Assembly (NCBI GenBank): GCA_016709765.1
Contig: JADJMD010000012.1
Location: 186,001 to 250,000, forward strand
DNA from: Ignavibacteriales bacterium
GTDB taxonomy: Bacteria; Bacteroidota; Ignavibacteria; Ignavibacteriales; Ignavibacteriaceae
Direction: 5' to 3'
Length of the DNA stretch: 64,000 bases
Part shown: positions 33,088 to 42,727 of the stretch, in pieces
Layout: every line of letters starts with the position of its first letter
Position numbering within the stretch: position 1 is the first letter of the stretch
Translations under genes and position numbers: made by a program
Notes under the pieces: generated by a model
Database searches by the model: none
Seen by the model: the letters and a program-made list of their open reading frames with translations, nothing else
Told to the model about the DNA's origin: nothing

Positions 33088-34512
33088 ATGAAATTAATTA
33101 TCTTATTTATTATGCTTACAACTATAATCACTGCTCAAACCAATTTTAATGATGTAAATCTACTTGTCCAATCGGGTGAATTTAAGAAAGCATCTAAATT
33201 GATTGATGAAAAATTAAAATCAAATCAAATTAGCTCTGAAGAAATTTTTGAACTTCAGTTTGAGAAAGAAAGATTGGATAGAATCAGTAAAGATTTTAAT
33301 AAGACTGCTGAAGATGTTTTAAAAATTGTAAATAAATACTATCCGGATGCTCAGGAAAATGATTTAGAGAAATGGGAAAAAGATGGTTCGCTTGAGTTTA
33401 AAATTATTGATGGTAAGAAATGGTATTTCTCTCGCGCTGCATCAAATCTCTTTAGAATAAACAAAGAAGCAAAAAATCAAAAAGAACTAGTTGATGGATT
33501 TCAGAAAGATCCGCTTGATGCTTTTCTGGAAGACTACATTCCGAAAGTTTTGGATGAATCAGCAAACGGACAAGAAAGTTTAGTTAAACCTGTAACATTT
33601 AATTTAAACTACACAGTTACAGTTGATGCAAATGCAGTCCCCGATGGTGAAATTATTAAATGCTGGCTTCCCTTCCCTCGTGAAGGTCATCAAAGACAAG
33701 TTGATATAAAATTGTTAGCAGTTAATAATGATGAATATGTTATTGCAAGTAATGACAATCCTCAGAGAACTTTGTTTATGCAAAGACCAGCAATAAAAGA
33801 TCAACCAACAATTTTTAATATAGTGCTTGAAGTAACAAACTACAATGAAGTAAATTCAATTTTGCCCGAACTAATTAAACCCTATAATAAAGAATCCGGA
33901 CTCTATAAAAATCATACTAGAGAAAATGCCCCGCACATAATCTTTACTGATAAGATCAAAGATCTTTCAAAAGAAATTGTTGGTGATGAAAAAAATCCTT
34001 ACTTGATTTCAAAAAAAATATTTACGTGGATTTCTAATAACATTCCCTGGGCAGGTGCAAGAGAATATTCTACGATAGAAAATATTTCTGATTATTGTTT
34101 AACAAACAAACATGGTGATTGCGGAATTAAAACTTTACTATTTATGACTTTATGCAGATATAATGGCATTCCTGCAAAATGGCAAAGCGGGTGGATGCTA
34201 CATCCCGGAGAAGTAAATCTGCATGATTGGTGCGAGGTTTATTTTGAGGGATATGGCTGGGTTCCTGCAGATCAATCATTTGGATTAGTTGAATCAGAAC
34301 AAGAGGATGAAAAATATTTCTTTCTTGGAAGCATTGATGCATATCATTTAATTGTAAATGATGATTACTCTAAACCGTTGTTCCCAGCAAAAGTATTTCC
34401 AAGAAGTGAAACAGTTGATTTTCAGCGCGGTGAATTGGAGTGGCGTGGTGGTAATCTTTATTTTGATAAATGGGATTATCATATGGAAGTCAAATATATT
34501 GAGTCGAAGTGA
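33088..34512 (+). CDS. Exported transglutaminase-like (papain-fold) protein
   Basis: About 474 residues from the Met that opens the signal peptide (MKLIILFIMLTTIITAQ), preceded by AAAGGA. An ATG 9 codons upstream lacks such a site. The transglutaminase core near the C-terminus has the full Cys-His-Asp triad: HGDCGIKTLLF (Cys345), NLHDWCEVYFEGYGW (His379) and PADQSFG (Asp395). The N-terminal 150 residues are helical, and the middle (PVTFNLNYTVTVDANAVPDG) looks like a beta domain. Bacterial members are mostly thiol peptidases or amidases, so action on peptides in the envelope is plausible. It is alone in its transcription unit. Confidence 0.85.
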   Translation: MKLIILFIMLTTIITAQTNFNDVNLLVQSGEFKKASKLIDEKLKSNQISSEEIFELQFEKERLDRISKDFNKTAEDVLKIVNKYYPDAQENDLEKWEKDGSLEFKIIDGKKWYFSRAASNLFRINKEAKNQKELVDGFQKDPLDAFLEDYIPKVLDESANGQESLVKPVTFNLNYTVTVDANAVPDGEIIKCWLPFPREGHQRQVDIKLLAVNNDEYVIASNDNPQRTLFMQRPAIKDQPTIFNIVLEVTNYNEVNSILPELIKPYNKESGLYKNHTRENAPHIIFTDKIKDLSKEIVGDEKNPYLISKKIFTWISNNIPWAGAREYSTIENISDYCLTNKHGDCGIKTLLFMTLCRYNGIPAKWQSGWMLHPGEVNLHDWCEVYFEGYGWVPADQSFGLVESEQEDEKYFFLGSIDAYHLIVNDDYSKPLFPAKVFPRSETVDFQRGELEWRGGNLYFDKWDYHMEVKYIESK

Positions 34513-34853
34513 TTTTCTGAATACAAACTCATATGGTAATTCTAAAAACTTACAATTTTTTCTGTCAGTATTGAAACATGTATATCAAAAAGATACTGCG
34601 GAAGTTATTAATTTTATTTTTCGATTATCAATAATTAACATTAGTGTAAGGCTGTTTTAAAAAGATATTGTAAGTTTAAATAGCTAATATTCAAACAAAA
34701 CTTCAATATTCTTTTAGGTGAAAAACTGATTTCCCCTATTGCTAATAATTTCTCTATCCTTTTCTTTCCCTTTATCAAAAAGGGTATGTTTTTTGAGCCA
34801 AAAACCCCAATTCTACTTTCAATAATTAAAATCACATACAGAGGAGAAACAAG
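34513..34853 (+). other. 341-base gap with a weak hairpin, no gene seen
   Basis: AT-rich. No credible reading frame with a ribosome site was found. CCCTTT (34768-34773) and AAAGGG (34779-34784) make a short stem followed by TATGTTTTTTG, a weak terminator-like element. A good Shine-Dalgarno (GAGGAG) precedes the ATG at 34854. Confidence 0.5.
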
Positions 34854-36437
34854 ATGAGAAGAAAATTTACTTCTGCACAATTAATAATTTTATTATTAAT
34901 TTCTTTGTTCTGCATTGATGTCCAATCTCAATCTTTACCGGATAGTATAGAATACAACACCGCAGATATTGATGTAGGTGAAACTTTTTATACAGGTTAC
35001 TTTACAAGTTTTAGTCACTGGGCAATAAATTCTTTTATTGAAGATGTTGATGGGATCTTGCATGTGGCTTATGTAGATAACTATGAATTGTATTATTTCA
35101 AATCCACAGACGATGGACAAACGTGGCAGAAAGAACAAATTATAACCGGACACGAGGGGGATATTCGTAATGCAAGTTTAGCCTTAGATCTTAATGGAAA
35201 AGTATTCATCGGCTTAACTGCCCATTCTTTATATAACTATTCAAATCCTACAGGTATAAATTTTGGTCAAGAATTTTATTATGACCTCTATTGTATAAAT
35301 AATAAAACCGGTTCCTGGGCGGTAGAACAAGTAGAATTACACAGTTCAGGCAACTATGGACCTATTATAGAAAACATTTATGTTGATTCGAATAACGATG
35401 TCCATCTTTTTGCAAACAGATACGGTTGGAATCTTCAAGGTGGAGAAGCTTGGGAATGGGTTCGGTATTCTTCCAGTGATACATGGAGCCCACGCTCTAC
35501 AATTGTAGAATTTACAGATGCCGGAATCGATAGAGGTATTTATGATAAATATATAATTCTTGCTGATAGTTCCGGAAAACTTTGCTTGATAGCAGCTCGA
35601 AATAAATCAGATGGTCCAAAGCTTTTTTATCTTTTGAATAATGGATCAGGATGGGGATCCCCTGTTCAATTGTCAGACAATATTGCAGTTGCCTGGAACA
35701 GATATGATGCTGTTTTAGATCCCGATTATAATTCCTACGTTGTTTATTTCTATAATAATTCGTCAAACTTGCCAGAATTAAGAGTATCAAAAAATTTGGG
35801 AACACCGCAAAATGCAAATATAAATCTCCCAGCAACAGATACATTAAATTACTTCACCCTGCATTGTACTAGTCAGAAAATATTGACAATGTATTTATGG
35901 ACTAAAAATATAATTACAAAGTTACATGTTACCTTTAGCTATGATGGTTTAAATTGGACAGACCCTATCGAGATTCCAGATAATTTGAAAAATTATTTTG
36001 GCGGGCTTATGGTAAGAACAGATACAAGACAGGATTATTTTATTAGTCGAACCAAACAGATAGTTGCTGTGGCTGGTAATAGAGCCTCTCAACCTTATGG
36101 CCCTGATACTCTATTTTATGGAGATATAAAACTGGAGCCATTAACATCTGTTAATACTTTATTATATTTGCCAAATAACTATAGTTTACATCAAAACTAC
36201 CCCAATCCATTTAATCCAGCAACAATAATTTCATTCAGTTTACCTGAACTCTCTTATGTTGAGTTGAAGGTATATAATATTCTCGGAATAGAAGTAACAA
36301 CAGTTGTAAATAGAGAATTGTCCCAGGGTAATTACAATTATAATTTCGATGGAAGCAGTCTTTCAAGTGGAGTGTATTTCTATACTCTAAAAACGAATAA
36401 TTTTAATCAAACTAAAAAAATGATTCTTTTAAGATAA
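34854..36437 (+). CDS. Secreted sialidase/BNR-like propeller protein with T9SS sorting domain
   Basis: A 527-residue protein with signal peptide (ending FCIDVQSQS). The body has Asp-box-like and propeller-like repeats (STDDGQTWQKEQII, ASLALDLNGKVFIG, NIYVDSNNDVHLFANR, VTFSYDGLNWTDPIEI), recalling BNR/sialidase-type six-bladed propellers. I see no catalytic Arg triad that would prove sialidase activity. The C-terminus (LHQNYPNPFNPATIISFSLP, LKVYNILGIEVTTVVNRELS, ending KKMILLR) is a type A T9SS sorting domain. Expected location is the cell surface or outside. A terminator follows. Function unknown. Confidence 0.8.
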   Translation: MRRKFTSAQLIILLLISLFCIDVQSQSLPDSIEYNTADIDVGETFYTGYFTSFSHWAINSFIEDVDGILHVAYVDNYELYYFKSTDDGQTWQKEQIITGHEGDIRNASLALDLNGKVFIGLTAHSLYNYSNPTGINFGQEFYYDLYCINNKTGSWAVEQVELHSSGNYGPIIENIYVDSNNDVHLFANRYGWNLQGGEAWEWVRYSSSDTWSPRSTIVEFTDAGIDRGIYDKYIILADSSGKLCLIAARNKSDGPKLFYLLNNGSGWGSPVQLSDNIAVAWNRYDAVLDPDYNSYVVYFYNNSSNLPELRVSKNLGTPQNANINLPATDTLNYFTLHCTSQKILTMYLWTKNIITKLHVTFSYDGLNWTDPIEIPDNLKNYFGGLMVRTDTRQDYFISRTKQIVAVAGNRASQPYGPDTLFYGDIKLEPLTSVNTLLYLPNNYSLHQNYPNPFNPATIISFSLPELSYVELKVYNILGIEVTTVVNRELSQGNYNYNFDGSSLSSGVYFYTLKTNNFNQTKKMILLR

Positions 36438-36458
36438 TCCAAAATAATTTTGTACTTA

Positions 36459-36487
36459 AGGCATCCTTTTAAGGATGCCTTTTTTAT
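36459..36487 (+). terminator. Rho-independent terminator after the 34854 gene
   Basis: AAGGCATCCTT (36459-36469) pairs perfectly with AAGGATGCCTT (36472-36482), an 11-bp stem followed by Ts. Confidence 0.9.
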
Positions 36488-36529
36488 ATTTGGGAAAATG
36501 TTTTCATTCATCTTTAGTCAGGATTATCA

Positions 36530-37735
36530 ATGAAACTATTGCTCATCTTTTTTGTAGTAATTTTTTTATCAGTTCACAACTATTCACAAGAAATTAATAA
36601 AATGGAAAAAGTAAATTCAATTATTCAAACTGTAAAAGAAAAATATGCACCTGATAAGCGAACTGCAGTTTTCAATTTAGAGGCAACTGAGTCTGAAAAT
36701 AAAATTATTATTAAAGGCGAAACAAATATTGATCAAGCGGAGTTTGAATTTATAAAGCTGATGGATGACGCCGATATTAAATTTGAAAAACAAATTGAGT
36801 TATTACCATCGGAAAAGCTAGGTGAAAAGAAATTTGGCGTAATCAATCTTTCTGTGGCAAATATCCGTTCTAAACCTGATCACCCTGCCGAACTGGCAAC
36901 ACAATGTATTTTAGGAACTCCAATTAAGATTCTAAAGAAAGGTGAAGATGGATATTACCTAGTACAAACTCCTGATAATTACATAGCGTGGCTGGATGAT
37001 GATGGATTCACGTTTATGACTCAAGATCAATTGAGTGAATGGAAATCATCACCAAAGATTATATACACAAAGGAATATGGTTTTTCGTTTTCAGATGCTG
37101 ATATGAATTCCCAAACTGTTTCTGATCTTGTTGCAGGTAACTTATTAAAGATTATGGGTGAAGAATCTAATTTCTACTTCGTTAGTTATCCGGATGGCAG
37201 AGTTGCTTACATAAAAAAAGATGAAGCAAAATTATTTAATAATTGGTATAGTTCACTTAATCCAACTGGAGAAACAATTTTAAAAACTGCGTATCGATTT
37301 ATGGGTATTCCATATTTATGGGGCGGTACATCTACAAAGGGAATGGATTGCAGCGGTTTTACAAAGACTGTTTACTTCTTAAACGGAATTATTCTCCAAC
37401 GTGATGCTTCCCAACAAGTAAATACTGGCGAATTAATAAACACAGAAAATGGATGGAAAAATTTACAAGCCGGTGATTTACTTTTCTTCGGACGTAAAGC
37501 GGATGAAAACAGGAAAGAAAGAATTACTCACGTTGCAATATATATTGGCGATGGAGATTTCATTCATGCAGCCGGAAGAGTTAAAATAAATAGCTTCAAT
37601 CCTGAAAAACCTTATTACAGCGATTACAGAAAAAGTGGATTCATTCGTGCTAAAAGAATTTTAACTTCTGTTGGTAAGAATGGGATTGAAAGAATTTTGG
37701 AGAACAATTTTTATAAATGTTTGCAGATTAGATAA
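36530..37735 (+). CDS. NlpC/P60 (C40) peptidase with SH3-like domains, probable gamma-D-Glu-diamino acid endopeptidase
   Basis: A 401-residue exported protein (signal peptide MKLLLIFFVVIFLSVHNYSQ). Two bacterial SH3-like regions (about 100-160, GVINLSVANIRSKPDHPAE; about 175-235) precede an NlpC/P60 domain (about 245-375) with Cys274 (MDCSGFTK), His334 (THVAIYIG) and His346 (FIHAAGR). This SH3-SH3-NlpC layout is that of YkfC-like enzymes, which cut the gamma-D-Glu-diamino acid bond of murein peptides and leave L-Ala-D-Glu, the substrate of the epimerase at 3419. That link is inference. Immediately after its stop lies a fragment of a T9SS sorting domain. Confidence 0.9.
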   Translation: MKLLLIFFVVIFLSVHNYSQEINKMEKVNSIIQTVKEKYAPDKRTAVFNLEATESENKIIIKGETNIDQAEFEFIKLMDDADIKFEKQIELLPSEKLGEKKFGVINLSVANIRSKPDHPAELATQCILGTPIKILKKGEDGYYLVQTPDNYIAWLDDDGFTFMTQDQLSEWKSSPKIIYTKEYGFSFSDADMNSQTVSDLVAGNLLKIMGEESNFYFVSYPDGRVAYIKKDEAKLFNNWYSSLNPTGETILKTAYRFMGIPYLWGGTSTKGMDCSGFTKTVYFLNGIILQRDASQQVNTGELINTENGWKNLQAGDLLFFGRKADENRKERITHVAIYIGDGDFIHAAGRVKINSFNPEKPYYSDYRKSGFIRAKRILTSVGKNGIERILENNFYKCLQIR

Positions 37736-37742
37736 CTAATAC

Positions 37743-37859
37743 AAACCTAAGGGAAGTTATGAAGTGGAATTTAATGCAAATGCTCTTTCAAGTGGAGTTT
37801 ACTATTATCAGATAAGAGTGGGTGAGTATGTTCAAACAAAGAAAATGATTCTGCTTTGA
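37743..37859 (+). pseudogene. Orphan fragment of a T9SS C-terminal sorting domain
   Basis: The frame from 37743 reads KPKGSYEVEFNANALSSG, then VYYYQIRVGEYVQTKKMILL and a stop at 37857-37859. This is the last third of a type A sorting domain, like the ends of the five T9SS proteins in the window. It has no start codon; an in-frame stop lies at 37737-37739, just after the NlpC stop. It is a relic of a lost T9SS gene or a broken-off tail. Confidence 0.8.
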
Positions 37860-37873
37860 TAATATTATTAATC

Positions 37874-37908
37874 AGAGATGACATCATTAATAAAAAGATG
37901 TCATCTCT
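37874..37908. terminator. 12-bp hairpin between convergent genes
   Basis: AGAGATGACATC (37874-37885) and GATGTCATCTCT (37897-37908) pair perfectly around an 11-base AT loop. It sits between the rightward relic and the leftward M3 peptidase gene (stop at 37932). It could terminate in either direction, although no long T-run follows on either side. Confidence 0.6.
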
Positions 37909-37931
37909 AAATTGTCTGATCCCAAATAAGA

Positions 37932-40040
37932 TTAATTATTAAATCCCAACCTTTGAATTAGAGCATCAGGTTTTGGTTCACGTCCTCTGAATTTTACATA
38001 AAGATTCATAGGATCATCACTCCCACTTTTTTCTAAGATGTTTCTTCTAAAACTTTCTGCTGTGGTTTTATCAAACAAACCATTTTCCAAGAATGCACCG
38101 AAAGCATCGCTATCTAAAACTCCCGACCACATATAACCATAATAACCGGCAGAATATCCATCACCACCAAAAATATGATTGAAGTTCGTACTTTGATATC
38201 GTGAAGCAACTTCAGGAATTAATCCAACTTTATTTAAACTCATTTCTTCAAATTTTATTACATCAATATTTGAAACATCATTCAACATATGCCAACTCAT
38301 ATCAAGGATTGAGGCGGCTAAGTATTCAACAGTTTCAAATCCTTTATTAAAGTACTGAGAGTTGATAATCTTTTGTATCAGTTCATCAGGAATTGGTTCA
38401 CCTGTCTGATAATGTTTAGCATACATTTTTAAAACATCCGGATGAGATGCCCAATTTTCCATTATCTGCGAAGGAAGTTCTACAAAATCAACTGGTGACC
38501 TTTTTGCACCGGGATATACAGACTTACCAAACAATCCATTTAATCCGTGACCAAACTCATGGAACAAAGTATTAACTTCATCAAAACTAAGAAGTGCAGG
38601 TTTGCCTTCAGTTGGTTTTGAAAAATTTCCAACATTTACGACAAGCGGAGATATAAATTCGTCATCAATATTTGATTGACCACGGAAATAACTCATCCAG
38701 GCGCCGGCACGTTTACCATTTCTTGGATAATAATCAGTGTAAAGAATTCCAATGTGTGTTCCATCATTTTCTTTAACTTCATAAACTTCAACATCAGGTT
38801 GGTAAACAGAAATATCATTTCGTTTTACAAACTGAATTCCGAATAATTTACTCGCAACATCAAACGCACCTTTGCGAACATTTTCCATCTGGAAATATGG
38901 GCGAAGCATTTCTTCATCGAGTGCATATTTTTCTTTTTTAACTTTTTCTGAATAATACCACCAATCCCAGCCAGCTAATTTAAAGTTGCCACCTTCTGCA
39001 TCAATTAGCTTTTGCATTTCAGCAACTTCTTCTTTGGATTGTTCTAACGCAGGCTTCCATAAATCTGCTAAAAACTTATTAACTGTTTCAGGAGTCTTAG
39101 CCATATTCTTTTCTAGCTTAAAATCCGCATAAGTTTTATAACCAAGCAGATTTACTTTTTCATTACGCAGAGCAATAATTTTCTTTATAATTTCTTTATT
39201 ATCAAATTCATTGTTGTTATTTCCGCGAGTTAAATATGCCTTATAAAGTTTTTCTCGCAATTCTCTTTTCTCAGAGTATTGTAAAAATGGAGTAAAGCTT
39301 GGTCTCTGCAGATTGAATGCCCACTTCCCTTCCAAACCGTTTTGTTTTGCAAGTTCCGAAGCACCTTGAATTGCTGCATCAGGAAGTCCGATTAAGTCAT
39401 TCTTATTATCAATTACTAATCCAATTGCATTAGTTTCTTTGCGAAGATTATCACCAAACTTTAGGCTTAACATGCTAAGTTCTTCATTAATTTTTTTTAG
39501 TCTGGTTTTCTTGTCTTCGTCAAGTCCGATTCCATTACGAACAAAGTCAGTATAATAATTGTCCAGCACTTTCAATTGTTCATTGGTAAGATTGAGTTTG
39601 TCTTTTTCATCATTAATTATCTTTATTTTCTGAAACAACTTTTCATTTAAATAAATATCATTGTTGAGTTTGGAAAGTTCTGGTGTGATAGTTTCGGCTA
39701 TCTTCTGAGTTTCATCATTCCCATTCGAACCGCTGATATTAAAAAAGACACGAGATACTTTAGTTAATAGCTTACCACTTTTTTCTATGGCAGCAATTGT
39801 ATTTTCAAAAGTAGGTTTCTCAGAATTATTAATAATTACATCCAACTCTGCTCGTTTAATCTTTATTCCTTCTTCAAATGCCGGCAGATAATGTTCTAAT
39901 TTTATTTGATCAAAAGGTGGTGTTTGAAATGGAGTTGTGTATTCTTTAAAGAATGGATTATCATTATTTATTGTTTGAGAGATCATATTAATTGAGATCA
40001 CTCCTATGAATAAAATAACTGAGTAGATAAAATATTTCAT
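37932..40040 (-). CDS. M3-family peptidyl-dipeptidase (Dcp-like)
   Basis: A 702-residue Zn metallopeptidase, near the length of E. coli Dcp (681), with an N-terminal signal-like segment (MKYFIYSVILFIGVISINMISQ). The thermolysin-type motif HEFGH is at 494-498 (TLFHEFGHGLNGLFG), and the family strings LSFDEVNTLFHEFGHGLN, DFVELPSQIMENWA and GGDGYSAGYYGYMWSGVLDSDAF are all present. Dcp-type enzymes release C-terminal dipeptides from oligopeptides. It follows the AmpG-like permease by 51 bases, so one job could be trimming murein peptides. Activity class is secure; physiological substrate is inferred. Confidence 0.92.
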   Translation of the reverse strand: MKYFIYSVILFIGVISINMISQTINNDNPFFKEYTTPFQTPPFDQIKLEHYLPAFEEGIKIKRAELDVIINNSEKPTFENTIAAIEKSGKLLTKVSRVFFNISGSNGNDETQKIAETITPELSKLNNDIYLNEKLFQKIKIINDEKDKLNLTNEQLKVLDNYYTDFVRNGIGLDEDKKTRLKKINEELSMLSLKFGDNLRKETNAIGLVIDNKNDLIGLPDAAIQGASELAKQNGLEGKWAFNLQRPSFTPFLQYSEKRELREKLYKAYLTRGNNNNEFDNKEIIKKIIALRNEKVNLLGYKTYADFKLEKNMAKTPETVNKFLADLWKPALEQSKEEVAEMQKLIDAEGGNFKLAGWDWWYYSEKVKKEKYALDEEMLRPYFQMENVRKGAFDVASKLFGIQFVKRNDISVYQPDVEVYEVKENDGTHIGILYTDYYPRNGKRAGAWMSYFRGQSNIDDEFISPLVVNVGNFSKPTEGKPALLSFDEVNTLFHEFGHGLNGLFGKSVYPGAKRSPVDFVELPSQIMENWASHPDVLKMYAKHYQTGEPIPDELIQKIINSQYFNKGFETVEYLAASILDMSWHMLNDVSNIDVIKFEEMSLNKVGLIPEVASRYQSTNFNHIFGGDGYSAGYYGYMWSGVLDSDAFGAFLENGLFDKTTAESFRRNILEKSGSDDPMNLYVKFRGREPKPDALIQRLGFNN

Positions 40041-40091
40041 TTTCTTTTCTCCCTTGACTAGAAAAATAAATCATAAAAAATAAATTTCTTT

Positions 40092-41618
40092 TTAAGTCTT
40101 AGCCGGCTCTTCTTTTTTCTTCCCAAAATCAGGATCAATCTTAACTAAACCTGCAACAATAAATCCGGGAATTGTTGATATAAGAACCCATTCAAAAAAT
40201 CTTGGATAACCGATCATTTCTTGCAATGCACCCGAAAACATTCCTGGTAGCATCATCCCTAGAGCCATTATTCCAGTACAAATAGCATAATGCGCAGTCT
40301 TATGTTCTCCTTGAGAAACCATAATCATAAACATCATGTAAGCAGTAAAACCAAATCCATAACCGAATTGCTCTGCAGCAACAGCCAAATTAATTAAAAC
40401 AAAATTTGTAGGTTGATAATGTGAGAGATAAACAAAGGCAAGATCCGGTGTGTGCATTATTATAACCATCGGCCACAACCACCATTTTAATCCTTGTCTA
40501 GAGATAACATACCCACCTATTAAACCACCTGCTGTTAATGCAATTATCCCAATCGTTCCATAAACAATTCCAACTTCTGAAGTCGTTAAACCAAGTCCGC
40601 CTTTATTTATCGGATCAAGTAAAAATGGCTGAACAAGTTTAACAAGCTGAGCTTCTGCAAATCTAAAGAAGAGAAGAAATCCAAGAATGTTCCAGATATC
40701 TTTTTTCTGCATAAAAATTACAAACGCTTTAAGAAATTCTATGAATGGAAGCAACGTTTCATTTTTATTATCTGATTTTTCAAACTTCTCTACAAAGGTA
40801 GCAACAAATGTTCTAAACAGAATTACAAGAATAACTACTAAGAGAATTGTTGTAGCAATTGTATTCCAGGGTGAGCCAACCCCAAATAATGATAGCAAAA
40901 ATCCGAGCACTGAAAAAGCTAAATAAACAACCAATGCAAAGAGAACAAAGCCTCCACCTAACAATAAGACTTGAGAGCCACTTAATTTTTTACCTTTTAA
41001 CGTTCCCTGATCATCTTGAGGATAAGGAAGAATAATTTTATGATATAGAAAAAATAACAGAAACATTACAGCACTAATTATAAATACTACAGACCATGCG
41101 CCTTTAAATCCCATACTTGGAGCTAATTGTCCGGCAATTACAACAAGAACTCCTGAACCAACAATTGTTGCGATTCGATAAAAGGTTGATCTCACACCGA
41201 CAAAAGCAGCCTGCTTGGATTGATCTAAACTTAACATATAAAAACCATCAGCTGCGATATCGTGCGTAGCAGAAGCAAATGCCATTAGTGCAAATACAAT
41301 TAAAGTTAATTGCCAGTAAATTGAAGTATGCAGACTTAAAGCAATTCCGAACAGACCAACTGCAACAATAAACTGCATTGTAACTGTCCAGAATCTTTTA
41401 GTTTTGAACATATCAACGAATGGTCCCCATGCAAATTTTAAAAACCATGGGAAGTACAGCAGACTTGTAAAAAAAGCAATATCCGTATTAGATACCCCAA
41501 GATTCTTATACATCATTACCGAAACAGACATTACCATTACATAAGGAATACCTTGTGTAAAATATAGTGTTGGAATCCAAGCCCAAGGATTTCTGCTAGT
41601 TACTTTTTGATCTGACAT
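40092..41618 (-). CDS. AmpG-like muropeptide permease (MFS)
   Basis: About 508 residues, 12-14 hydrophobic segments. The family signatures near the N-terminus (WAWIPTLYFTQGIPYVMVMS, FFTSLLYFPWFLKFAWGPFVD) and AFASATHDIAADGFYM match AmpG, which carries GlcNAc-anhydroMurNAc muropeptides into the cytoplasm. A cytoplasmic loop with charged residues separates the two halves. An ATG 9 codons upstream (41645) lies inside a palindromic repeat and is spurious; ATG 41618 has AGGAG just before it. It is co-directional with the kinase upstream and the M3 peptidase downstream. Assignment to AmpG rather than another MFS group rests on motif reading. Confidence 0.82.
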   Translation of the reverse strand: MSDQKVTSRNPWAWIPTLYFTQGIPYVMVMSVSVMMYKNLGVSNTDIAFFTSLLYFPWFLKFAWGPFVDMFKTKRFWTVTMQFIVAVGLFGIALSLHTSIYWQLTLIVFALMAFASATHDIAADGFYMLSLDQSKQAAFVGVRSTFYRIATIVGSGVLVVIAGQLAPSMGFKGAWSVVFIISAVMFLLFFLYHKIILPYPQDDQGTLKGKKLSGSQVLLLGGGFVLFALVVYLAFSVLGFLLSLFGVGSPWNTIATTILLVVILVILFRTFVATFVEKFEKSDNKNETLLPFIEFLKAFVIFMQKKDIWNILGFLLFFRFAEAQLVKLVQPFLLDPINKGGLGLTTSEVGIVYGTIGIIALTAGGLIGGYVISRQGLKWWLWPMVIIMHTPDLAFVYLSHYQPTNFVLINLAVAAEQFGYGFGFTAYMMFMIMVSQGEHKTAHYAICTGIMALGMMLPGMFSGALQEMIGYPRFFEWVLISTIPGFIVAGLVKIDPDFGKKKEEPAKT

Positions 41619-41640
41619 AAAACTCCTAATTAATTTTCTT

Positions 41641-41725
41641 GTCATTGTGAACGAGTCTTCGAGCGAGGCAATCTGTTGAACTAGAGATTGCTTCAGTCAT
41701 CCTATTCGGATTCCTTCACGATGAC
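41641..41725. repeat. Intergenic palindromic repeat
   Basis: Begins GTCATTGTGAACGAGTCTTC and ends TTCACGATGAC. The outer arms (41641-41651 and 41715-41725) pair over 11 bases with one G-U. Internally GGCAATCT and AGAGATTGC pair. Same family as the elements at 4559 and 48479. It lies between the kinase and AmpG-like genes. Confidence 0.75.
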
Positions 41726-41732
41726 GTTCGGT

Positions 41733-42647
41733 TTATAATTGTTTTGCCATTAACGCAGCACCAAACTCTGGTGAATGTTCAGCTTCCATAATTTTTACAT
41801 CTCCAAAACGTCTTACAACTTTTTCGTTAAATAGATATGAAAAATAATTTGGTGTTGTAAGAATACTGCCAATTAACGAAACTTTTAATAGTTCTACATT
41901 TAATTTTATTTTCATAGCTGAGATGTGAAGAAGAAGTTCATCAGCTTCATCTTCAAGAATTCTTTGTGCCGTTACATCACCGCTTTCCGCGGCTTCAAAA
42001 ACAATAGGAGCAACAGCAGGAATGTTAAAATTATTTCTATATACTTCTGTAATTAGTTGTTCTGAGTCAGAAATTGAAAATTCCTGTTCAAGAAGATCAC
42101 CAATTTTAGTCGATTTAGCTCTGCCATCCAGAAATCTTGCAACGGCGTTTAAACCTTTTCTCCCAATTCTATAACCACTGCCTTCATCACCAATGTATCT
42201 TCCAAATCCACCAACACGATGGACTTCTCCTGCATCATCTTTTCCAAACATAATCGAACCTGTACCTGCAATTAGGATGCTTCCTGCTTTTCCGGAAAAT
42301 GAACCTTCAAGGGCAATACGAGCGTCGCTTTCAATATGTAGTTTATTTATTGTAATCGAATTTCGTGCTGCATCTTTGAGTATCTGTTTTTCTAAAGTTG
42401 CGGCATCATTACTTCTACCACCGCCAGTTGTACCAAGAACAATAGCTTCAACATCTTTTAATGAAATTTTTTGAGAAACAGTAAAATCATTTAAAAGATT
42501 AAGAATTGTTTCAGAAACCTTTTCAGTTCCTATAACCAAGAAATTTGAAGGTCCACCGATTGTTTCATAAACCGGCTTTAAATTTATATCGGTTAGGATA
42601 CACTTGGTTTTTGTTCCCCCGCCGTCCATTCCGATTAAATACTTCAC
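41733..42647 (-). CDS. BadF/BadG-family amino-sugar kinase (GlcNAc/MurNAc kinase-like)
   Basis: A 304-residue cytoplasmic ATPase of the BadF/BadG/BcrA/BcrD fold. Visible phosphate and adenosine motifs: MKYLIGMDGGGTKTKCILTD (phosphate-1), VLGTTGGGRSND, ILIAGTGSIMFG (phosphate-2) and GGFGRYIGDEGSGYRIGRKGL, the signature of N-acetylglucosamine kinases. MurK of Clostridium acetobutylicum, which phosphorylates both MurNAc and GlcNAc at O6, belongs to this family. Beside an AmpG-like permease and in a window with MurQ, this gene is a good candidate to supply MurNAc-6-P and GlcNAc-6-P. Sugar choice is inferred. Confidence 0.88.
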   Translation of the reverse strand: MKYLIGMDGGGTKTKCILTDINLKPVYETIGGPSNFLVIGTEKVSETILNLLNDFTVSQKISLKDVEAIVLGTTGGGRSNDAATLEKQILKDAARNSITINKLHIESDARIALEGSFSGKAGSILIAGTGSIMFGKDDAGEVHRVGGFGRYIGDEGSGYRIGRKGLNAVARFLDGRAKSTKIGDLLEQEFSISDSEQLITEVYRNNFNIPAVAPIVFEAAESGDVTAQRILEDEADELLLHISAMKIKLNVELLKVSLIGSILTTPNYFSYLFNEKVVRRFGDVKIMEAEHSPEFGAALMAKQL

Positions 42648-42727
42648 AATATTTTCCTAATAAATTATTTTTAAACTGTGTTATAAGATAAAGTTTTTTG
42701 ATTGTATTATAAATCTATCATTACTAC

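Noticed and set aside
34358..34660. Open frame running past the transglutaminase stop
   Set aside because: It starts inside the transglutaminase gene in another frame, has no ribosome site and no recognisable product.
40092..41645. Longer start for the AmpG-like gene (ATG at 41645)
   Set aside because: That ATG is formed by the terminal CAT of a palindromic repeat and has no ribosome site; ATG 41618 has AGGAG upstream.
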